DNA of 6,184 nucleotides, taken from an uncultured Actinomycetes bacterium. GTDB taxonomy: Bacteria > Actinomycetota > Actinomycetes > Nanopelagicales > Nanopelagicaceae. Where the stretch lies: the NCBI GenBank assembly GCA_903820565.1, contig CAIJHZ010000096.1, positions 1 through 6,184 on the forward strand. The letters are read 5' to 3'. Positions 1-5,008 of this stretch are shown one piece after another. Every line of letters begins with the position of its first letter. Position 1 is the stretch's first letter. The notes under the pieces were generated by a model. That model saw only the letters and a program-made list of their open reading frames with translations, was not told where the DNA came from and searched no databases. The position numbers and the translations under genes were made by a program.

Positions 1-81
1 CAAGTATGTTTCTAGGCTTGGTGTGACTGTGCGTTCTTCTAGTTCTGGATCAAGAATGACCATAAGTTCATAATGACGCAT
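1..81 (-). CDS. rpsF: 30S ribosomal protein S6, N-terminal fragment
   Basis: Only the first 27 codons are present; the gene runs off the left edge. Read on the minus strand from the ATG at 81, the product begins MRHYELMVILDPELEERTV, the characteristic first beta strand and following segment of actinobacterial S6. S6 binds S18 and docks on the central domain of 16S rRNA in the small subunit. The start is fixed by an in-frame TAA two codons upstream (85-87) and by a strong Shine-Dalgarno sequence at 93-100. In related actinobacteria rpsF is followed by ssb, rpsR and rplI, which would lie to the left of this window. It is the last gene of the leftward run seen here. It probably has some expression of its own, because a 100-base structured leader separates it from the preceding gene. 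Confidence 0.95.
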   Translation of the reverse strand, partial: MRHYELMVILDPELEERTVTPSLETYL

Positions 82-84
82 GTG

Positions 85-142
85 TTAACCCGACCTCCTC
101 TGGACTAAGACGGCCACGGTATTTCCGTGACAGGAGGGTTAA
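85..142 (-). promoter_or_regulatory. Structured rpsF leader that can sequester the ribosome-binding site
   Basis: In the minus-strand RNA, the arm at 142-132 (UUAACCCUCCU) is complementary to the arm at 99-85 (AGGA, a four-base bulge GGUC, then GGGUUAA). This gives 11 base pairs that include the Shine-Dalgarno of rpsF. Inside lies a second hairpin: GUCACGG (131-125), loop AAAUA (124-120), CCGUGGC (119-113), seven pairs with one G-U. It is followed by an unpaired stretch (112-100) starting directly after a CC, so that a CCG (113-111) lies at the 3' base of the inner hairpin. Known biology: in many bacteria the S6:S18 complex binds the rpsF leader at an imperfect hairpin with a conserved CCG, imitating its rRNA site. 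That this leader is such an S6:S18 element is my inference. The pairing itself is read directly from the sequence. Confidence 0.6.
93..100 (-). promoter_or_regulatory. Shine-Dalgarno of rpsF
   Basis: The minus strand reads GAGGAGGT here, the strongest ribosome-binding site in the window. It ends 11 bases before the ATG at 81, which is slightly long. It also forms one arm of the leader stem described at 85-142, so its accessibility probably depends on how that leader folds. Confidence 0.85.
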
Positions 143-146
143 ATTC

Positions 147-177
147 CTTATTTCCTAGACAAAGCCTAGGTAATAAG
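147..177 (-). other. Imperfect hairpin just after the GT87-type gene
   Basis: Arms 147-158 and 166-177 pair at eleven of twelve positions (one T/T mismatch at 153/171) around a seven-base loop (159-165). The structure begins five bases after the stop codon of the membrane glycosyltransferase gene and ends four bases before the outer arm of the rpsF leader stem. Neither strand has a clear run of T after the stem; on the minus strand only TTT of GGAATTTAAC follows. It is therefore not a classic intrinsic terminator. It could be a weak or partial terminator, an mRNA 3'-end stabiliser, or a processing site separating the upstream genes from rpsF. Confidence 0.5.
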
Positions 178-181
178 AGGC

Positions 182-1369
182 CTAAGGGTAAGGCTTTCCG
201 CCCTCAAATAGTAAATCGAGCAGTCGACTATGCGTATTTCGCGCCTGTAACGCCCGTCTAGCCAGAACCGCCATCAGATAGATCGTGCCTGCAATTCGGA
301 CCAGGGTCAGGATCGCGTAAGGGGTTGGGCCAAGCCCAAACTTTGCACCAGTAATAGATGCGATGTGCTGCCAGATTGCTACGTGATACATAACTTCCGT
401 TGCCTGCCACAGCCAAAAAGCATGTAGATCTTTTGTGTTTGTTAACGCAATCACCGCAAGCGGCGTCAACCACAACACAAACTGTGGTGAATACACCTTG
501 CTGGCGATCATCACAGCTGCCAGCACGATAAATGCTATCGATGCAAGGGTGGGTGGGTACTTGAGTTCAAACAAAACAATCGCGACTGAAGTAAGCGCAA
601 TCAGTAAAACTAATATTGAAAGATAATTTAGATTTGTTAATGAAATCCCAAGTTGTTGTAATGCCAACCAGATGGAACCCCAATCAGCCCCACGTTCTAG
701 ATTCAGTTTAAAAAAACGCCACCAGCCTGTTGGGGTCGTAAGTGCGAATGGGACATTGATTGCAATCCAAGTAACTACAACTACCACACAATATTTAATA
801 AGTTCTTTAAACCTTGCTTCTCGCCAAAGAATAAATGCGATCGGGATTAACAAGAAAATCGGTAGAAACTTTGTTGAGATTGAAAGTGCCATAACCAAGG
901 CGCTATATAAATATTGTTTTCGGTCAAACCAATAGATGGCAAGCATCATTGTTGCAATTCCCCATAAGTCCCAATTAATAAAAAGTGATGCAAGCATCGC
1001 CGGGGCGATAGCTGATAAATAGGAAAACTCAGGTCGAATCTTTCTGACCACAAGAACTGTTGCAAGGAATAAAAGAATTAAAAAGAAGATGTTTACATTA
1101 AAAAAGGAAACGGGGGAGTTAGCAAGAAAGCTTGTTGCGTACATAACCATTGCTGTAACAACTGGATACTCAACACTGTTGTCATTACTTGAGTACGGCC
1201 ATGCATTGGTATCTAGCCCGCGACTTGAATATAGTGCCGGTAAATCGCTGTAACAGGCGTGAATATATTGATCTGGGGTTGCCCAGCTGTTGTTTTCACA
1301 ATGACTAAATTTTGCAAATGAAATAAGTGAAGCAAATACTGCAAGAGCTATAAGTGTTCTGGCTTTCAT
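182..1369 (-). CDS. GT87/DUF2029-type polytopic membrane glycosyltransferase (Rv0051-like)
   Basis: The product is 395 residues from the ATG at 1369. It is strongly hydrophobic throughout, with about ten to twelve membrane spans by eye. It resembles the GT-C fold polyprenyl-phosphate-sugar-dependent transferases that include the PimE mannosyltransferase. Visible signatures are an N-terminal span (about 5-20), CYSDLP (39-44) in the first outer loop with D42 as a candidate catalytic Asp, EYP (67-69), NWD (132-134), STKFLP (165-170) and SKVYSPQF (290-297). The C-terminal tail after about 371 is basic and probably cytoplasmic. The position between ponA and rpsF matches Rv0051 of Mycobacterium tuberculosis. 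The ATG overlaps the ponA stop by one base (TGATG) and there is no good Shine-Dalgarno, so translation is probably coupled. A TTG one codon upstream is a possible but less likely start. Donor and acceptor cannot be told from sequence. The protein is shorter than Rv0051. Confidence 0.82.
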   Translation of the reverse strand: MKARTLIALAVFASLISFAKFSHCENNSWATPDQYIHACYSDLPALYSSRGLDTNAWPYSSNDNSVEYPVVTAMVMYATSFLANSPVSFFNVNIFFLILLFLATVLVVRKIRPEFSYLSAIAPAMLASLFINWDLWGIATMMLAIYWFDRKQYLYSALVMALSISTKFLPIFLLIPIAFILWREARFKELIKYCVVVVVTWIAINVPFALTTPTGWWRFFKLNLERGADWGSIWLALQQLGISLTNLNYLSILVLLIALTSVAIVLFELKYPPTLASIAFIVLAAVMIASKVYSPQFVLWLTPLAVIALTNTKDLHAFWLWQATEVMYHVAIWQHIASITGAKFGLGPTPYAILTLVRIAGTIYLMAVLARRALQARNTHSRLLDLLFEGGKPYP

Positions 1370-3270
1370 CAAGGTTTCGGTTTTTGCTTTCCACCCGACG
1401 TCATTACAACGGGGTCAAGACCGCCGATATTTGCTGGTGCGGGGAAATCCATAATTGGTTCGCCCTTTAAAGCGCCCTTCATAAATTGCGTCCAAATGCG
1501 TGCTGGGAAGGATCCACCAGTTACAGATGTCATTCCACCGATTCCGTTAAGGGATTGGGTTGCGTTGTCACGGAAGAAGGCAACAGATGCAGCGATCTGT
1601 GGTGTGTACGCACTAAACCAGGCTGAGGCATTTGATTGCGATGTTCCAGTTTTACCAGCTGCGGGACGTCCTAGGGCAAGTGCTGCGGCGCCTGTTCCGC
1701 CAGTGATTGTTCCTTTTAATGCAAATGTTAAATCTGCCATTACCTCTTTACTAAATACCTCTTCGGTCTGTGGTGTGGCTTCATATAAAACACCTTTATT
1801 ACTTCCGGTCACTTGGCTAACAAGGAAAGGTTTTGATTTGATTCCTTGTGCTGCAAATGTTGCATACGCATTAGCAACGTCAATCACATGTGGGCTGGCA
1901 GTTCCAAGAACAACTGAAGGGGTTGGCATCATTGCAACACTGTCAGGAATTCCTGCACGTCGTGCGACATCCACAACTTTGTCTGGACCAACCTTGATTC
2001 CTAGCGGAACAAAGATGGTGTTAACGGAATGCTTTGTTGCATACAGAAGATCAATCTGTCCCCAGCCTTCGTTGCCGTAGTTAAATACTTCATATGGTTT
2101 TCCGGCATCATCAAATGTTTGGGGTGAATCACCATTCCACATAGATGTCAGTGGAATGCCTTGCTCTAATGCTGCAACCAGTGCAAATGGTTTAAAGGTA
2201 GAACCCGCTTGTGCAATTGACTGAGTACCATCGTTGAGTTGGCGCTCTAAATAATCACGTCCGCCGTACATTGCAAGGATCTCGCCTGTTCCAGGACGAA
2301 TTGCAACCAAGCCGATTCGAAGATCAGCGGGGGCGTTGGCAGGATAAAACTTATTGACTGCATCAACGGCTGATTGTTGCGCTTTTTGATCAAGAGTTGT
2401 CTTAATTACCAACCCGCCAACAAGTAGTTGATCCTGACTAAAGCCAAGTTTTGCTAACTCTTTTTGCACCGCTTCGATGATGTGACCCTTTGGCCCACTT
2501 AACTGTCCAGATGTTGCGCGTGGCGCAATTGTTGGCAACTTCATCTTTGCTGCATCTTCTTTACTCAGCCAGCCCGAATCAACCATATTGTTCTTTACAT
2601 ATTCAAAACGATTAGCTAAACGTTCAGCGTTACCTTTTTTAAATGCTGGGTCATACAAACCTGGCGAGCGCAAGATAGATGCAATAACCACTGCTTGTGC
2701 ATTTGTTAATTGATCAACATCGCGATTGAAGTACTGCTGCGACGCTGTCATGACGCCGTACGAACCACGGCCAAAGTAAATAGTGTTTAAATAGTTTTCA
2801 AAGATTTGATCTTTTGACAGTTGGTTTTCTAGCTTGATGGCAATTACAAGCTCTTTGATTTTTCGTTGAATTGTTCGACTTGGTGTTAAAAATGCTGTCT
2901 TTGCGTACTGCTGTGTGATTGTTGAACCACCTTGCAGAGCGCCGCCACGCAGATTATTAAGGACTGCGCGAATAATGCCGGTAACTGAGAACGCTTTATT
3001 CGAATAAAAGCCTTGATCTTCTGCGGCTAAGACCGCATGGCGAACGTTGAGTGGAATTTTTGCCAGCGGCACGATCTGCCGGTTCTGTGTTCCAACTCGG
3101 CCAATTTCTTCGCCGTTAGAATATTGAATAATTGTTGCTTGGCTATTTACATATGCATTGACGTCAGGGATATCTACCGTGAAATAGGCAAGTGCGAACA
3201 AAACAGAGCCTGCAACAAATCCAAAGCCGCCCAAAAAGACTGTTGTTCTAATCAGCAGTTTACGGGCCAT
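1369..3270 (-). CDS. ponA: Class A penicillin-binding protein (bifunctional transglycosylase/transpeptidase)
   Basis: The product is 633 residues and builds peptidoglycan outside the membrane: it polymerises lipid II into glycan strands and cross-links the stem peptides. A very short cytoplasmic tail is followed by one membrane anchor (about 8-30). The GT51 domain shows EDQGFYSN (84-91, catalytic E84), GGSTITQQ (114-121), RKIKE (136-140) and KDQIFENYLN (153-162, second catalytic Glu E158). The transpeptidase domain shows STFK (357-360, nucleophile S357), SVN (415-417) and KTGT (540-543), so both activities look intact. The end is a short basic tail without PASTA repeats. Family members in Mycobacterium carry longer, proline-rich ends, so this is a compact version. 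The start lies 9 bases after the DUF5318 stop, with an AAGGGA (3283-3288) as a modest ribosome-binding site. The gene is probably co-transcribed with DUF5318 and the GT87-type gene. Confidence 0.96.
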   Translation of the reverse strand: MARKLLIRTTVFLGGFGFVAGSVLFALAYFTVDIPDVNAYVNSQATIIQYSNGEEIGRVGTQNRQIVPLAKIPLNVRHAVLAAEDQGFYSNKAFSVTGIIRAVLNNLRGGALQGGSTITQQYAKTAFLTPSRTIQRKIKELVIAIKLENQLSKDQIFENYLNTIYFGRGSYGVMTASQQYFNRDVDQLTNAQAVVIASILRSPGLYDPAFKKGNAERLANRFEYVKNNMVDSGWLSKEDAAKMKLPTIAPRATSGQLSGPKGHIIEAVQKELAKLGFSQDQLLVGGLVIKTTLDQKAQQSAVDAVNKFYPANAPADLRIGLVAIRPGTGEILAMYGGRDYLERQLNDGTQSIAQAGSTFKPFALVAALEQGIPLTSMWNGDSPQTFDDAGKPYEVFNYGNEGWGQIDLLYATKHSVNTIFVPLGIKVGPDKVVDVARRAGIPDSVAMMPTPSVVLGTASPHVIDVANAYATFAAQGIKSKPFLVSQVTGSNKGVLYEATPQTEEVFSKEVMADLTFALKGTITGGTGAAALALGRPAAGKTGTSQSNASAWFSAYTPQIAASVAFFRDNATQSLNGIGGMTSVTGGSFPARIWTQFMKGALKGEPIMDFPAPANIGGLDPVVMTSGGKQKPKP

Positions 3271-3279
3271 TTGCCAATG

Positions 3280-3693
3280 CTATCCCTTGGCGTAATCCTC
3301 ATCCTCCAAGGTGCGAACTTTGCGCGGGGCTTTTCGTTCAATCCCATCACCTAACATGTATGAGGCGCACAGGTGATTCCATGAACAGTTCTTACAGACT
3401 TCGACGATGTACACGGTGAACTCACCAAATTCGCGTTCCATTGCGATTAATTCCTTGGGACTCTTAATGCGACCTGAGTACTGACCTAGTTGTTCGCCAA
3501 AGGTGTATCGCAATTCAACTAGCTCTTCCTTTTTGCACACAGGGCAGTTACGTGCAACTTTGTCGCCATGCCATTTAGCAGCACGCATCAGATATGGATC
3601 AGCATCACAGGCGTCGACAACTCCACGAAAGAGCGCCATTAGAGTGGCGCGCTTGTCGAGTGAATAATCGATGAACCCTCGCTGTGATTTCAT
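3280..3693 (-). CDS. DUF5318 family protein, putative zinc-binding (Rv0049-like)
   Basis: This is a small protein of 137 residues from the ATG at 3693. No function is established for the family as far as I know. It carries two Cys pairs, CPVC (C50, C53) and CKNC (C100, C103), spaced like a zinc ribbon, followed by SWNHL. Near the N-terminus is a CDADPYLMRAAKWHG segment (about 29-43) typical of the family. No signal peptide or membrane segment is seen, so it is probably cytoplasmic. An ATG seven codons upstream (3714) is also open. I prefer 3693 because the Mycobacterium homologue begins at the equivalent residue (M-x-x-Q-R followed by xDY) and because TATTCT lies eight bases before it, fitting a leaderless start. 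It is the first gene of the leftward cluster, directly before ponA, a linkage also present in Mycobacterium. This hints at a role in envelope growth or its regulation, which is inference. Confidence 0.85.
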   Translation of the reverse strand: MKSQRGFIDYSLDKRATLMALFRGVVDACDADPYLMRAAKWHGDKVARNCPVCKKEELVELRYTFGEQLGQYSGRIKSPKELIAMEREFGEFTVYIVEVCKNCSWNHLCASYMLGDGIERKAPRKVRTLEDEDYAKG

Positions 3694-3701
3694 TAAGGGG
3701 A

Positions 3702-3707
3702 AGAATA
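3702..3707 (-). promoter_or_regulatory. Possible -10 element for the DUF5318-ponA cluster (leaderless)
   Basis: The minus strand reads TATTCT, matching the actinobacterial TANNNT -10 pattern, and ends eight bases before the ATG at 3693. That spacing would place the transcript start at or next to the ATG, giving a leaderless mRNA. This agrees with the lack of a Shine-Dalgarno there. No recognisable -35 is present. The assignment rests on a short motif only. Confidence 0.4.
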
Positions 3708-3723
3708 ATCCCATTTAGAGGGT

Positions 3724-3729
3724 TACGCT
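3724..3729 (+). promoter_or_regulatory. Possible -10 element for the MFS transporter gene (leaderless)
   Basis: The plus strand reads TACGCT, a TANNNT match, seven bases before the ATG at 3737. This is the spacing expected if transcription starts on the A of the start codon. The AGAGGG at 3717-3722 is 14 bases from the ATG and too far to be a convincing Shine-Dalgarno. No -35 hexamer is recognisable. Confidence 0.4.
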
Positions 3730-3736
3730 CTTTCTT

Positions 3737-5008
3737 ATGAGTTTTGTTGAGTTGCTGAGACACCCTCGACTTTCTCGCCTGCTCGCTGTTCGCTGGTCCG
3801 GCCAAGCTACTGATGGTCTATTTCAAAGTGCGCTTGCATCCTTTGTTTTGTTTTCACCCGAACGCCAAGCAAATGCATTAAGCGCCGCCATTGGTTTTGC
3901 AGTTGTGTTGTTGCCTTATTCACTAGTTGGACCAATCATCGGAACTGTTTTGGATCGAGTTTCCAGACAGCGCGTGCTCTTCTTTTGCAATCTAGCTCGT
4001 AGTGCAAATCTATTTCTTGTTGCCTTGCTTATTTTTAGTGGAACCACTGGTGTCGAATTAACGATAGTTGTGTTGGTTGCCTTTGGTATTAATCGATTAA
4101 TTCTTGCGGCTCTCTCTGCTGGGCTTCCATTATTGGTCGATACAAAGTCATTAATTACAGCAAATGCAATTGCCGTAACTGGTGGGTCTGTTTTGGTTGT
4201 CATTGGTGGAGGTATCGGGGTTGGGGTTCGCGCACTTGTAGACGGTGCCGCACTTGCAGATCATGCGGATGCATTACTTATTATCATTGCCGCAGCAGGT
4301 TATTTCGTTGCTGCACTACTTACTATCCGATTGAAGAAGCATGAAATAGGTCCGCTTCAGCATGAAAAAGAGTCGGCATCTTTTGTTCAGGGATTTAGAG
4401 ATATGCAAGAAGGCTTCACATACTTGCGGGGCCATCTTGATGCAACTCGCGGAATTATTGCAACCGCTATTCAGCGCGGTGGCCTGACCGCTTTAACGTT
4501 AACTGCCTTGCTATTAGAGCGAAACACATTTAATGATCCCGCAAAACCTGAAGCTGGATTACAAGGTTTTGGGATTGCATTAAGTATCGCCGGGCTTGGC
4601 GTTTTCTTAGGTGCTTTCTTAGCTCCCTACGGTGTCGCACGATTTGGAAGACATCGTTGGATTAAGTTTGCAATGTTTGCAAGCGCATTTTCGCCACTGA
4701 TTCTTGCTGCTTCACAAACAGAAGTTGGATTATGTCTTACCGCTTTTCTGACAGCTTTTTTTGGGCAAAACATCAAAGTAACTAATGATGCTTTAGTGCA
4801 ATCCAAAATTGATGATTACCATCGCGGCCGCGTCTTTGCTGTTTATGATGTTGTAGTCAACGGCGCGATTGTCAGTGGCGGTTTGTTGGCGGCTTTATTG
4901 CTGCCTACTTCGGGTTTGTCTCGGATGGTGCCACTGGCTGTATCAGCTGCTTACTTGTCAATTGCATTCATCATTCTTCGACCAACAAAGTTTTACGCTA
5001 CTTTTTAG
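3737..5008 (+). CDS. Major facilitator superfamily transporter (efflux type)
   Basis: The product has 423 residues with about twelve hydrophobic spans, the usual size of an MFS permease in the cytoplasmic membrane. The loop between spans 2 and 3 holds the MFS signature as GTVLDRVSRQRVL (69-81). A charged central loop (about 198-235) separates the two halves. In the second half, RGRVFAVYD (363-371) is typical of the MFS_3-like efflux proteins common in actinobacteria. The likely role is proton-driven export of a small molecule; the substrate cannot be inferred. The gene stands alone on the plus strand, divergent from DUF5318 with only 43 bases between the chosen starts. Its stop overlaps the 3' end of the CCA-adding enzyme gene. 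From memory, a transporter of this class also lies between pcnA and ponA in Streptomyces, so it may be an old resident of the locus rather than a recent arrival. The ATG lacks a Shine-Dalgarno and is probably leaderless. Confidence 0.85.
   Translation: MSFVELLRHPRLSRLLAVRWSGQATDGLFQSALASFVLFSPERQANALSAAIGFAVVLLPYSLVGPIIGTVLDRVSRQRVLFFCNLARSANLFLVALLIFSGTTGVELTIVVLVAFGINRLILAALSAGLPLLVDTKSLITANAIAVTGGSVLVVIGGGIGVGVRALVDGAALADHADALLIIIAAAGYFVAALLTIRLKKHEIGPLQHEKESASFVQGFRDMQEGFTYLRGHLDATRGIIATAIQRGGLTALTLTALLLERNTFNDPAKPEAGLQGFGIALSIAGLGVFLGAFLAPYGVARFGRHRWIKFAMFASAFSPLILAASQTEVGLCLTAFLTAFFGQNIKVTNDALVQSKIDDYHRGRVFAVYDVVVNGAIVSGGLLAALLLPTSGLSRMVPLAVSAAYLSIAFIILRPTKFYATF

Noticed and set aside
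435..935. Two plus-strand open frames opposite the GT87-type gene
   Set aside because: Low-complexity translations (runs of Thr and the like) opposite a hydrophobic coding sequence, with no family signature.
1370..1372. TTG start for the GT87-type gene one codon before the ATG
   Set aside because: ATG directly follows and forms the common TGATG stop-start overlap with ponA. TTG would add only one Met and has no better ribosome-binding site.
1496..2080. Long open frame on the plus strand (194 codons) inside ponA
   Set aside because: It lies wholly antisense to the well-conserved transpeptidase region of ponA, shows no recognisable domain and no ribosome-binding site. It is a by-product of codon use in ponA.
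3037..3354. Cys-rich plus-strand frame across the ponA/DUF5318 junction
   Set aside because: Cysteines are scattered rather than in a spaced motif, and the frame crosses two supported genes on the other strand.
3694..3714. Seven-codon N-terminal extension of DUF5318 starting at the ATG at 3714
   Set aside because: The extension has no match to the start of the Mycobacterium homologue and no Shine-Dalgarno, and it contains the TATTCT that better fits a -10 for the start at 3693.
3916..4203. Minus-strand open frame inside the MFS gene
   Set aside because: Antisense to clear membrane spans of the transporter, with no own signals.
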